A stretch of DNA of 64,000 bases from Citrus sinensis (lineage: Eukaryota > Streptophyta > Magnoliopsida > Sapindales > Rutaceae). The notes under the pieces were generated by a model. The model had not been told where the DNA came from. It ran no database searches and was given only the letters and a program-made list of their open reading frames with translations. The DNA lies in the NCBI RefSeq assembly GCF_022201045.2, contig NC_068564.1:29789001-29853000 (forward strand), read 5' to 3'. This document shows, in pieces, positions 12,612 to 22,950 of the stretch; the stretch's first letter is position 1, and each line of letters opens with the position of its first letter. A program made the translations under genes and the position numbers.

Positions 12612-14945
12612 ATGGGGAGAAAAACTGTTGGGAAAAAGGGTCGTAATGTGGTCGGGGAGCCAGGGGAGTCGAGTGAGGAGGCTCCCCTTTCTGATTCAGC
12701 CCCTCATATATCCCTTAGTGACGATGATGGGTCCCCTTCGGCTAGTCCCAAGTTATCTCGAACCAAAACTAATAAAAAATCAAAGATTAAAGGCAAACAC
12801 CCAGCCAAGTCAGCCCATAGAAAAACTCGTGCAAAGACATCCAAACCCAAATCCCCTATTCCTGTTAGCATTCCAGAACCTCCCCTGATCTCTCCATCTG
12901 TCTCTGTAGCTCCTAAGCTCTATGCACTAGGGGGTAGGCCGGCTACTCCGAGAGATTTAGAAAGGGTTAAAGCCAAATACAACATACCTCATTCTGTCCA
13001 CCTTAGGGTACCTCGCAAGGGCGAGTGCCCCGAGCACCCTCATTCTGATGGTGTTGCCCTTCATATCGACCTTTTTGACTTAGGTCTCCGTTTACCTCTT
13101 CAGCCATTTTTTAGGAAAATGTTCACTGAAATGAAAATTGCTCCCGGACAGTTATCCTTACCTGGTTGGAGATTGCTCACGGGTCTGGAGGTTTTGTGGC
13201 TAGATATTTTTGGGGAGGATATTTCTTATGGAGATTTGAGGGGGCTTTATCAGTTGAAGAAGTCCGCTGGTTTATCCGTAGCCTATTTTGCTACTTGGGG
13301 GGTTCATGGTAATTTGGTGAGACCGGATCCCTTGCTGAAAAAGGGCTACAGATATGGGTGGTTTGTGGCTGAGGGCGAGTGGGGGAAGAGCATTCCAGCG
13401 GGAAATGAAGTTGTGCAAGTTCGGAACTTCTTCAATGAAGATAGTATGTGTTTCTTTTCTCTTCTCTCCCTTTCTATGTATATATACACCTCTTCGCATG
13501 AATTTTCTTCTTATTCGTTGTTTTTTTTTTTTTTTGGGATTTTTACAGACATCACTTGGACCAAGGGAACGTGCCCAATTTATGAAGTGGGGAGGAAAGT
13601 GAATGGTGTCATAGAGAGGTTCCAGATTTTGCAGAGTGAGGGTGATGTTCTGTGCACTTCCCGGTTGGCGAGAGCTGGTCTGATTAAGGAGAGTTTTCAG
13701 TCTTCTTCGGGGGGCGATTCACGTATGGCTCTGTGGTGTTGCTGGGGTACCCCGCCTTCATTGGTTCTGTGGGGTGCCCCCATTATTTGAACAAACTTCT
13801 TTTCTTCTTTTTTTTTTTTTTTTTGCTTTGGTGGCCATCTCTTATTTTTTCTTAATGTGCCTTTTTGCCAATGACGACTCTGTTGTTTATTTTCCTTATT
13901 TTTCTCTTTGTCTCACCCTTTTTTTTTTTTTGTTGGATAGGCATGGACCCTTTTGGCGAAGATTTTGACGCCTTCTTCAGTCGCATGAGCGGCAGCTCCT
14001 CCGGTACCCTGGGTACCTCCGCAAAAGGTGACCGACCTCCCGTCGTTCCAGGCGGCAAAGGCAAATTGCCCGTCTCTTCTCTTGGGGGTTCTCGGGGTAC
14101 CCCGGCTACCCACAAGAGAAAGCTTGGCTCTCTTTTCTCGGCTCCTGGAGACCTTATGGAGGGCGAGCTGGATCCGGTGGCTAACAAGCGGATATCGCAC
14201 CTGACTGATTGCTTCCTTCATTCCTCTGAGAGTATTTCCACAGACATGGCAATGGAGGCGGATAAATTAGATTTAAATGAGCGCTATAGCCGAGCGCTCA
14301 AAGCTTGTCATGACGTAAGCGTCTCTCACTCTTTTCTTTTCCTCTTTTTTTTTATATCGTCCTGACTCCCTTTCCTTTTCTTTATTATTATTTGTGTAGG
14401 CGGCTTTCTACCTTAGCCACGGTCTCCGAGACCTTAGTGGCATCTCGGCTGTACAGACCGAGGTAGAGAGGCTGCGAGGTGAGGTTAGGCTCGGCCAGTC
14501 TCGGGAAGAGAAGCTAGGAGAGGAGGTCAGGGCTTTGCAAGGGCGCTCGGATGACCACGCCCGGGAGAATAGTCGATTGTCCAGGAAGTTGGAAGAGGCG
14601 GAGTCTAAGCACGGCGAGCTACTATCTCGCCAACCGGAGATGATGGACAAGGCCTTTACTCTTATCATGACTGAGGTCTGGAGCGTCGAGCCTGAGTTGG
14701 TGGTACCCCGGGTGGAGAAATGGGTGGACAAGTCGGCCATCCTTAAAGCGATAGAGGACAAAAGGACTACCCAGGCTCCCCCATCTCATAGCCCCCCTCA
14801 ATCTTCAGGGGTACCCCAAGTACCCCAGGCGGATCTCCTTTCGGTTAGCGCTGTTCATGTGGGTAGCAGCTCTTTGGCTGCGAGTGTTCCTGTTGATGCC
14901 CCCGTTGAAGGGAACGATGGAGAGGATGTCCCCCCTTCTGCTTGA
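12612..14945 (+). CDS. Antisense spliced gene inside the LTR element; gypsy-associated Transposase_28-like protein
   Basis: Oriented against Gag-Pol. Proposed coding exons: 12,612-13,443, 13,549-13,746, 13,941-14,314, 14,400-14,945. The junctions are GT/AG and join in phase to about 649 aa. The donor at 13,747 is weak; without it the frame stops at 13,790. Residues 1-100 are basic and Ser/Pro-rich. Residues about 120-230 (FFRKMFTEMKIAPGQLSLPG and on through LLTGLEVLWLDIFGED) recall Pfam Transposase_28 'putative gypsy type transposon', by memory. The last exon has leucine-spaced heptads typical of a coiled coil (LRGEVRLGQSREEKLGEEV region) and a Pro/Ser tail with GVPQVPQ. Extra ORFs of this type, some antisense, have been described in Tat elements; their function is unknown. 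The ATG has a good context (GCAAGATGG) and follows a T-rich acceptor. Confidence 0.7.
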
Positions 14946-16070
14946 TCTTAATTGCCATTTAGGGTTTTATCTCGAGATATCTTAGCAGCTTTCTTTCTTT
15001 GCTTCTGTACCTTTGTAGTATGGCATCATCCTTTTGTTGTGTTGGGATACTTGTCTTTTGGAAGGTTGCCTCGGCAATCTTGCTACTTATTCGCATTAAA
15101 TTTCTGCAATAGACTTTATTCGGCATACCATTGAATTCCTTGCTTATAATTGATTTGTGTAGACTCGCGGGGGTTCCTCAGGTACCCCAGGTACCCCCCT
15201 GATGTATTTTTGGCGCTTGCGTGGTGATTTCCGTAGATGTGCTCACTGATCGTCTTAATAAAGATTATGGCGCATCTCAAAATAATTTAATAATTCACAC
15301 ATCATCATAAGATAAAACGAAATTCATATTTGGCGCAACTAGGATAAAATAAAGATTATGGCGTATCTCAGATAGACTTGTGGAGTTTGTCGGGTACCCC
15401 AGGTACCCTCTTTTTTTCGGGGACCTTCTTGGCCCCCTTTCTTGCAGAAATGGTAAAAAACATGCTTGTTTTGCCATCCGCTTCTAGTCAATATTTAATA
15501 AAATAATGCGAATAGAGGGGCATGCTTGCCTACCTCGTTTCGTTTATCTATTCTTTACTTGGCTCAAGCAAAAGAATGGAGGTGTGGGCGTGTGCATACC
15601 TTAACGGAACCTCATGGCGTTAGGGTATGCTGGTTTACCTCGCCCTCGGGCCTTCTCTGACCCTCCCTCTTTACATTTGTTGTATTATTTCTTTTTGGCG
15701 TTGACCTCGAACAGATCTTCACGATCGAATCGAGTCAGATACCTCAGGTTCCCCTGATTATCTTGAAATGGAGCAATTATAGCTGAATAAGACATGGCGT
15801 AATAAGAGGAAGTCACATTAATGGCGAAAATTTAACCATAATCACATTCGGTAATCAAAAGGAGAACATTACATAAGACTGACTCATTGTCCCAATGAGA
15901 ATAGGAAATCATATAGATATCCACTCTCTAGGACTTAGGGAATTAAAAAATTTCACTTGCACATGTGGGGTACCCTAAGTACCTTTCATGACTTTACCAC
16001 ATTGCACACATAGTAAAGAAAATAAGAGATAGATAAAGTGAACGATAAGGTTTAAGACACTGTCCTCATG
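14946..16070. other. Spacer between the two convergent element genes
   Basis: The ends of the antisense gene and of Gag-Pol face each other across this 1.1-kb spacer, and no protein is called. It holds three tandem pairs of the GGTACC motif or a close variant (15,181, 15,393, 15,969). A direct repeat AATAAAGATTATGGCGNATC occurs near 15,257 and 15,349. The AATAAA in each copy could serve as a poly(A) signal for the antisense gene. Confidence 0.6.
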
Positions 16071-19000
16071 TTAGTAGTACTTCCTCAGCATTGCGGCATT
16101 CCAGGGATGCTTGACGATTGTTCCATCCATGTGGAGTAGTCTGTATGCCCCTGAACCTACCGGCTTGTCTATGCGATATGGGCCTTCCCAATTGGCTCCG
16201 AAAGAGCCCTCCGAAGGTACCCGGGTATTCTGAGTTACCCTTCGTAGGACTAAATCCCCTTTCTTGAATGATCTGGGGCGTACCCTCTTGTCATATAAAT
16301 CTGAAATGCGGTGCTGGTATATTGCAACCTTCAATTCTGCTTTGGCCCTTTTTTCTTCAACAAAATCAAGATTGAACGCAATCATAGAGGCATTCTCGGC
16401 TTCATCAAAGTATGCGGTTCTGTGAGAGGGTATCCCGATTTCAGCTGGAATGACTGCATCAGTCCCGAAAGCCAGAGAAAATGGAGTTTCCCTGGTTGAA
16501 ATATTCTGAGTTGTCCGATAAGCCCAAAGAACACCGGGTAACTCGTCTACCCAAGCTCCTTTCCTTTCCTCCAGCCTCTTTTTTAGGATACCCTTGATGA
16601 TTTTGTTGATGGCTTCCACTTGTCCATTAGATTGCGGGTGAGCCGGAGAAGCAAATCGGTTGGCTATCCCAAGCTCCGAACAGAAATTTCGAAATTTTTC
16701 ATTATCAAATTGCTTCCCGTTGTCGCTGACAATTGCATTAGGGATTCCATATCTGCATATGAGGTTCCTCCAAACAAAATCAGTGGTTTTTCTCTCCGTA
16801 ATGCTTGCCAACGGCTCCGCTTCTACCCACTTTGTGAAATAGTCAACGGCTACAATTGCATACTTAGCTTGTCCTCTACCAGTTGGTAGTGGGCCAATGA
16901 GATCTATACCCCAAACAGCAAATGGCCATGGAGAAGACATGACAGTTAACTTTTCTGGTGGAAGGTGGGGTACCTTGGCAAATCTCTGGCACTTGTCACA
17001 ACTCTTGACTATGTTTTTGGCATCCTCTCGCATCGTAGGCCAATAAAATCCTTGACGAATGGCCTTCTGTGCCAATGATTGTGCTCCATAGTGGTTACCG
17101 CAAATCCCTTCGTGTATCTCTCTCATGACATATTCGGCATGTTCATTTCCCAAGCACTTTAAGTAAGGGAGGGTAAACCCTCTTCTGAATAAGGTATCCT
17201 CGATGAGACAATATCGAGCAGCTTTGTACTTTAGCTTCCTTGCTTCATTCTTATTTGAGGGCAGATCCCCACTTCTGAGGTATCCTATGATTGGTTGCAT
17301 CCAGGGTACCCCAGCAGTTATCGACCCTATTTCTTCTGGCTCAAGTAGATTAACACTGGGTGTAGGTACGTACTCAGCAGTGATTGGACCAACCGACTGA
17401 GTTGCACCGAAGGAAGCCATTTTGGCAAGGTTGTCAGCTTCACAATTTTCTAATCGTGGAACTCTTTCCACCTTGACCTCAGCAAATTGAGATATTAATT
17501 CTTTTGTTCTCCCGAGGTACCCCTTCATATTTTCTTCCTTAGCCTGATATTCTGAGTTGATCTGACCGACCACCAATTGAGAGTCACTCTTAATGTGGAC
17601 TCTTTTTGCACCCAAGGCCTTCGACATCCTTAGCCCCGCTATCATAGCTTCATACTCAGCTTCGTTGTTTGAGGCCTTGAACCCGAATTGCAAGGCATAG
17701 CATAGCTTCACCTTATCTGGATCGATGATTATTACCCCCGCACCGCTTCCGTGCGAGTTGGAGGAACCATCAACATAAATTTCCCAGACCTGCTCTTCTT
17801 CAATAGCTGATGTAGTTTCGCTCGGGTGCCCCGGGATCTCCTCACCCCCGGAGTCATTGGCGAATTCTGCAATGAAATCGGCGATGGCTTGGGCTTTAAT
17901 AGCTGAGCGTGGCTTGAAGATGATGTCGAACTCACTCAATTCAAGAGACCAGCGAAGAAGTCTTCCAGACATATCTAACTTCTGGAGGATTTGTCGAAGG
18001 GGAAGGTTTGTTACAACGACAATGGTGTGGGCCTGAAAATATGGCCGGAGTTTCCTCGCAGAGATTACCAAAGCCAAAACAAGCTTCTCTGTGGCGGGGT
18101 ACCTCTTTTCCGCATCCACCATTGCCCTACTAGTGTAGTAAATAGGCCGTTGCACCCCGTCTTCATCTTCTCTAAGCAACACCGAGCTAGTGGCGTGCTC
18201 GGAAACAGCGAGGTACAACAGAAGCACTTCTCCATGCTTAGGCTTGGCGAGCAATGGTGAATTAACGAGGTACTCCTTTAGCTTCTGAAAAGCCTCTTCG
18301 CACTCGGCGGTCCATTGGAGCTTCTTTCCCGCTTTCAAAGCTTTAAAAAATGGCTTGCATCTGTCGGTGGCCTTGGAGATGAAACGACTCAAGGCGGCTA
18401 TCCGGCCAGCTAAGCTCTGGACTTCCTTGATGGTACTTGGTGACTTCATCCCAAGAACCGCCTGAATTTTGTCGGGATTGGCCTCAATTCCCCGCTGTTG
18501 TACCATAAATCCAAGGAATTTACCCGAAGTCACCCCGAATGCACATTTCTCAGGATTTAGGCGCATCTGATGCTTTCTCAAAATATTGAAGGTGTCTCTG
18601 AGGTGCCCCGAGTGGTCATTGGCGTACACCGACTTTGTTATCATATCATCGATGTACACCTCCATGGTACGACCGATTTGCTGTTTGAAGACCTTGTTCA
18701 CCAAACGCTGATAGGTGGCGCCCGCATTCTTCAAACCAAAAGGCATAACCTTGTAGCAGTATAGCCCACGGTTGGTGATGAAGGCCGTTTTATCTTGATC
18801 AGGCTCGTACATTGGAATTTGGTTGTACCCGGAGAAAGCATCCATGAAACTAAGCATCTCGTGCCCAGCCGTAGCATCGACCAGCTGGTCTACCCGGGGA
18901 AGCGGGAAGCTATCCTTAGGGCAAGACTTGTTTAAATCCGTGAAATCTACACACATGCGCCATTTCCCGTTAGACTTCTTAACTAATACAACATTTGAAA

Positions 19001-21989
19001 CCCAATCGGGGTACACCGCCTCCCTAATAAACCCCGCTGCTAGCAATCGGTCCACTTCTTGTTCAATGGCGTCATAGCGTTCCTGGTTGAAAGCTCGACG
19101 TTTTTGTTTGACAGGCCTATGATGTGGATCGACATTGAGCTTGTGGCAGGCGATAGAAGGCGGGATACCCGGCATGTCCGCATGAGACCAAGCGAACACA
19201 TCTAAGTTTTTCCTTAAGAACCCAATAAGCTGCTCTCGGTGCTGGTCAGGGAGGTTGGAGCCTACCTTGACCATCTTGGTTGGGTCCTTATTGCAGATCA
19301 TAACAGACACAAGATCCTCAGCCGGTGTTCCTCGCTTTTCATCTTTCGGTACCCGGGGATCCAGGGGTACCTCGACTTCTCCCATTGATGCTGAATTGGG
19401 ACTTTGGGGTACCAGTGGTGCCCTGGGAGCTACCACGTCCACTTCCATTGGCCCAGCTTCATACGGCGCTTGGGGTACCTGGGAGTTCGCGGACCGTTGA
19501 GCTTTCTTACGTGCAACTCTCCGGCGTCTAGCCAGTGCCCGCTTGGATAGGCTGGTAAATGGCCTTGTGCTGACGGGGTACCCTTCTAGGAACATATTGG
19601 TGGCGATTTGGTAGCTCACTTTCGATGCGACCGAGTAGCACCCTCGAGCCGATTGCTGATCCCCTTTGATCGTGATAATTTCTCCAGCGGTTGGAATCTT
19701 CATGGTGAGGTAATGCATGGAGATTGCCGCCTTAGTTGTTGCTAAGAATGGTCTTCCCAAGATGATATTATAGGCACCTGGGTGATCCACAATAAGAAAA
19801 TCAATCATATGAACAACACGGTGAGGTACCTTACCAAGTGTAACGGGCAGCGTAATAATGCCATTTGGGATAACCATATCGCCGGCGAACCCAATAAGAG
19901 GTGTAGCACATGGGGTGATCTTTGGCGATTCAATCAATAGTTGATCCAAGGCGCTTTTGAAAATGATATCAACGGAGCTGCCGGTGTCTACAAGAGTTCT
20001 TGCTACCTTACCAGTAGCAACCTTCAACGTTATTACTAAGGCGTCGTCATGGGGGTACGAGACATCTTCAGCATCTTGCTCTGTGAAAAGGATAGATGGG
20101 GGATGGTGGGGTACCCCAGGTACCCTAAGTTGATTTTGACAAGCGAAATTCACTTCTTTTCCAGGGCGATCCAAAATTGGTGGCTTGCTGTAACGTTTGA
20201 TGGCCCGTCTAGATTCCCCAGCGAGGGTAGGACCCCCTGCTATCATTCGAACATACACGCCTTTCTTAGATCCCTGGGGTATCTCGGCTTCGGGATGAGG
20301 GTTAGCAACTTGTTTACCCTTATCTTGTTCCGAGAACTTCCTTGCCTCACGCATATCAGCCACAAATTCCTTGAGATACCCACTCAGAATCAATGACTCA
20401 ATTTCTTCCCTCAAGTGAAAGCATTCAGCGGTGCTATGGCCGAAATCTTCATGAAACTCACAATACTTCAAGCTACGCTTCATATTGGGGTATTTCCGAA
20501 TTGGCTTAGGTGGGCGAAGCATCCCTGTATCCCTAATATGGTAAAAAATTTGTTCTGGAGATTGATTCAAATGGTGGAAAGAGTCATATCTGGATTTTTG
20601 TGGTGCTTCCCGTTGTTCTGGCGGCAGCGGTGGGCTATGTACTCGGGGTGCTCGGAAGGGTACTTGAGGTACCCGGGGTACCCGGGGTACACTAGGGATA
20701 TTCAGTCCTCTCCCACGTGGGGTTGGACGAGGTGGGCTGTGTACCCGGGGTGCTCGAGAGGGTACCTGAGGTACATCGGCTCTCTTGGGTTTCTCCTTGT
20801 TCCTCACAACTTCGACTCTATCTTCCTCCCGCTTTAGGTTACACTTCTCATCCATTTCTATTTGTTGCAGGGCTCGAGAACGAGCTTCCCCATATGAAAG
20901 AGGGCGGTGTTTTTGAAATGACCGCCATAACTTCCCCAAACGCAAATTCTTTTCAAAATGAGTGAGAGTATGTTGGTGACCAAATGTACCGGTACGCAAC
21001 ACCTCTTGGTGGAAGCGGGTTACGTACTCGGCTAAAGACTCTGAATCCCCTTGCTTGACGAAAGCAAGCTTGGAGGATGTTATATCTTGGGCGGATGCAT
21101 AACCAAACTCATGAACAAAATCTTTTAGGAGCTGGTCTAGGGAGGATACACTACCTGCCTTCAACGATCGGAACCATGACTTGGCTGGTCCGGTGAGGGT
21201 ATGCGGGAAAATTCGGCACATAGCATTGTCGCCCACTCCTTTAATCATCATCTGGTCACGATATAACTCAGCATGTTCCACGGGATCCGAGGTACCCGAG
21301 TATTGTTGTATTTGAGGCATGGTGAACGCTTCCGGGAGAACCGCTGTCCGAATCTCCATGGTGAACGGCGAGTTATGCACTGCTGGTGCTAGAGCATTGG
21401 TGGGGTTTTGTTTTTCAGAAAGGAGCTTCACTTGAGCTTCGAGGTGCTCCATTTTTTCCAGGAACTCGCGGGGTACCCCAGGTGCACCTGAGGAGGCCGC
21501 TGTTGTCTGGGAAGCTCTTTTGGCGTTTAACTTGTACCGGAGATCTTCATGGACTTTTTGTTTGCGTTTGGTACCCTGGCTACTACGGGAATAACAAGAG
21601 GCAGTGGAGCGTTCTTCCCGGGAGCCGACGGCTTGAAACTTTGAACGGGTGCCCGATGGCCCATGCTTTGGTCTACTTCCCTCCGGTATTTCAGACCTTG
21701 GTATGATCTGTTTCTCACCGCGTGGAGGCGAGACATCTTGAGTTACCGGAGAAGTGGCTGCTTCGGGTACCCGAGATCCTACTGCTCTGAGAATCGCATG
21801 AGCTAAATCCTCAAAGTGTTTATGAGTAACGGGCTCCTCGTCGGGTTGAATACCAGCTGATTGCTTAACTGATTTGCCTTTCTCTAGGCGGGATGCCCTC
21901 CTTGCCGAGTCACCCCTCTCATCACCGCCGTGGTCCTCTGCTCCATCATGACCTAACATTTGGTTATCAGCGGGTACGTCGGGTGCCAT
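16071..21989 (-). CDS. Gag-Pol polyprotein of Tat-lineage Ty3/gypsy retrotransposon
   Basis: One uninterrupted frame of 1,972 aa supplying capsid, protease, reverse transcriptase, RNase H and integrase. The start at 21,989 (MAPDVPAD) is the first ATG past the LTR, 77 nt inside it; an upstream in-frame ATG lies within the LTR. Approximate residues: Gag core 240-400; zinc-knuckle variant at about 506 (C-x2-H-x4-H-x4-C); protease VDTGSS at about 663; RT about 990-1,170 with YIDD near 1,113; RNase H about 1,260-1,370; second RNase H (EIYVDGSSNSHGSG) about 1,400-1,530; integrase with zinc finger near 1,635 and catalytic D, D, E in GIDLIGP, SDNGKQF and NGQVEAINK at about 1,696, 1,755 and 1,793. Gag linkers contain repeated VP units (SVPRVPRVPQVP) encoded by the 9-bp GGTACC motif. 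No stop or frameshift separates gag from pol, so a single fused product is expected. Confidence 0.95.
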   Translation of the reverse strand: MAPDVPADNQMLGHDGAEDHGGDERGDSARRASRLEKGKSVKQSAGIQPDEEPVTHKHFEDLAHAILRAVGSRVPEAATSPVTQDVSPPRGEKQIIPRSEIPEGSRPKHGPSGTRSKFQAVGSREERSTASCYSRSSQGTKRKQKVHEDLRYKLNAKRASQTTAASSGAPGVPREFLEKMEHLEAQVKLLSEKQNPTNALAPAVHNSPFTMEIRTAVLPEAFTMPQIQQYSGTSDPVEHAELYRDQMMIKGVGDNAMCRIFPHTLTGPAKSWFRSLKAGSVSSLDQLLKDFVHEFGYASAQDITSSKLAFVKQGDSESLAEYVTRFHQEVLRTGTFGHQHTLTHFEKNLRLGKLWRSFQKHRPLSYGEARSRALQQIEMDEKCNLKREEDRVEVVRNKEKPKRADVPQVPSRAPRVHSPPRPTPRGRGLNIPSVPRVPRVPQVPFRAPRVHSPPLPPEQREAPQKSRYDSFHHLNQSPEQIFYHIRDTGMLRPPKPIRKYPNMKRSLKYCEFHEDFGHSTAECFHLREEIESLILSGYLKEFVADMREARKFSEQDKGKQVANPHPEAEIPQGSKKGVYVRMIAGGPTLAGESRRAIKRYSKPPILDRPGKEVNFACQNQLRVPGVPHHPPSILFTEQDAEDVSYPHDDALVITLKVATGKVARTLVDTGSSVDIIFKSALDQLLIESPKITPCATPLIGFAGDMVIPNGIITLPVTLGKVPHRVVHMIDFLIVDHPGAYNIILGRPFLATTKAAISMHYLTMKIPTAGEIITIKGDQQSARGCYSVASKVSYQIATNMFLEGYPVSTRPFTSLSKRALARRRRVARKKAQRSANSQVPQAPYEAGPMEVDVVAPRAPLVPQSPNSASMGEVEVPLDPRVPKDEKRGTPAEDLVSVMICNKDPTKMVKVGSNLPDQHREQLIGFLRKNLDVFAWSHADMPGIPPSIACHKLNVDPHHRPVKQKRRAFNQERYDAIEQEVDRLLAAGFIREAVYPDWVSNVVLVKKSNGKWRMCVDFTDLNKSCPKDSFPLPRVDQLVDATAGHEMLSFMDAFSGYNQIPMYEPDQDKTAFITNRGLYCYKVMPFGLKNAGATYQRLVNKVFKQQIGRTMEVYIDDMITKSVYANDHSGHLRDTFNILRKHQMRLNPEKCAFGVTSGKFLGFMVQQRGIEANPDKIQAVLGMKSPSTIKEVQSLAGRIAALSRFISKATDRCKPFFKALKAGKKLQWTAECEEAFQKLKEYLVNSPLLAKPKHGEVLLLYLAVSEHATSSVLLREDEDGVQRPIYYTSRAMVDAEKRYPATEKLVLALVISARKLRPYFQAHTIVVVTNLPLRQILQKLDMSGRLLRWSLELSEFDIIFKPRSAIKAQAIADFIAEFANDSGGEEIPGHPSETTSAIEEEQVWEIYVDGSSNSHGSGAGVIIIDPDKVKLCYALQFGFKASNNEAEYEAMIAGLRMSKALGAKRVHIKSDSQLVVGQINSEYQAKEENMKGYLGRTKELISQFAEVKVERVPRLENCEADNLAKMASFGATQSVGPITAEYVPTPSVNLLEPEEIGSITAGVPWMQPIIGYLRSGDLPSNKNEARKLKYKAARYCLIEDTLFRRGFTLPYLKCLGNEHAEYVMREIHEGICGNHYGAQSLAQKAIRQGFYWPTMREDAKNIVKSCDKCQRFAKVPHLPPEKLTVMSSPWPFAVWGIDLIGPLPTGRGQAKYAIVAVDYFTKWVEAEPLASITERKTTDFVWRNLICRYGIPNAIVSDNGKQFDNEKFRNFCSELGIANRFASPAHPQSNGQVEAINKIIKGILKKRLEERKGAWVDELPGVLWAYRTTQNISTRETPFSLAFGTDAVIPAEIGIPSHRTAYFDEAENASMIAFNLDFVEEKRAKAELKVAIYQHRISDLYDKRVRPRSFKKGDLVLRRVTQNTRVPSEGSFGANWEGPYRIDKPVGSGAYRLLHMDGTIVKHPWNAAMLRKYY

Positions 21990-22052
21990 GGTTGTGCAAG
22001 CACACGTACCGACAAGCTTAGCACTGTGTGGAAGCTTTTTGCGCGCTCCCCA

Positions 22053-22064
22053 CAGACGGCGCCA
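22053..22064 (-). other. Primer-binding site (tRNA-Asp-like)
   Basis: Two bases inside the 5' LTR, the minus strand reads TGGCGCCGTCTG. The first nine bases match the complement of the tRNA-Asp 3' end (from memory TGGCGCCGT...), after which the match weakens. Position and TGG start fit a minus-strand primer site; the exact primer tRNA is uncertain. Confidence 0.65.
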
Positions 22065-22473
22065 ATTGTTTTCGGCTGATTTTGGGTTAATGAATAAAAA
22101 ACCACAAAACCAACGCAAGAGCAATAAATTTATATTTTTGTCGGGGAGCGGGGTACCTCGCTTGTTCGGCACGTGCGGGCTGTTTGGGATTTTTGTGGAG
22201 TGAAGGAGGATTGAGATGACGGTGGATATGGAGGGGGTCTGACTTCAGGTGCGGAGGGCTGGTGAAACTCGCCTTAAACCTGCGAAACAACCAAAAAGAT
22301 GTCAGAGGTGGAGCCGGGGGTGGCCGGCGACCACACTCCGACGCTCAAGTCAGAGTTGGGTTATCTCAGGTTAGAGAGCTTGCAAGCTCTCGGTAATGGA
22401 GATTTTGAGGTTGAAGAAACCTTCGTTTTTTTTGGTGAGTGTGTTCCCTTCCTTGATAAAAATTAAACCTGAG

Positions 22474-22481
22474 TATTTATA
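22474..22481 (-). promoter_or_regulatory. LTR TATA box
   Basis: The minus strand reads CCATATAAATACTC, with TATAAATA at these positions, about 400 bp upstream of the LTR's inner end. It points toward Gag-Pol, as expected for the element's promoter. The same box in the 3' LTR lies at 10,446-10,453. Confidence 0.7.
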
Positions 22482-22879
22482 TGGTGTACCCCGGTCGCCG
22501 TGCCACCTGGCGCTATTTTAGTGGCGTTCCCTGCTGTCATGTCAGGAATATTCTTATTTTTATGCGTAAGGCGGCTTAGACGTTTCAAAAACATCAGTGG
22601 AGAGCAAGTATGTGGCATATTCACGTGTTGGGCGTAGTGGAGTGGTCCCGCGTACCTCTGCAATTCCGTTGTAATTTTGCAGGTATAGCAGGAAAAGCTG
22701 GTGGTCCCAACTGTCACAATATCACACTTTTGGCGGATTCGCTGGCGTGACAGGCGGCTGTCTCCTCTTTCGCGGCACAAGATTTCCTTATTTTTCGACA
22801 CGTATCAAACCGATCTTTTTGAGATTCAGGGCCCACATATTCCTTCACATATTTACGAAGATTTTTGTATCCTCTCATG

Positions 22880-22950
22880 GTGTACCTGAGGTACCCCCAG
22901 AGTCCTTAGGGTAGCCGGGGTACCTAGGGTACCCGAGGTACCCAAGGTAT
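22880..22950. promoter_or_regulatory. Tandem GTAC cluster in U3
   Basis: Six GTACC cores lie in about 70 bp: TGTACC at 22,881, then GGTACC at 22,890, 22,919, 22,928 and 22,937, and a decayed GGTATCC at 22,946. Most are 9 bp apart. They sit in U3 about 400 bp upstream of the TATA box. GTAC is, by established knowledge, the core bound by plant SBP/SPL transcription factors, including the copper regulator SPL7. A regulatory role here is inference. Confidence 0.45.

Noticed and set aside
13444-13548. Reading the antisense gene straight through its first intron
   Set aside because: The 105-bp stretch lacks stops but is T-rich with a GTATGT donor and TTTTTACAG acceptor, so it reads as an intron whose length happens to be a multiple of three.
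16311-22203. Plus-strand open frames opposite Gag-Pol
   Set aside because: They are shadows of the coding strand, without start context, splice sites or family motifs, unlike the gene at 12,612-14,945.
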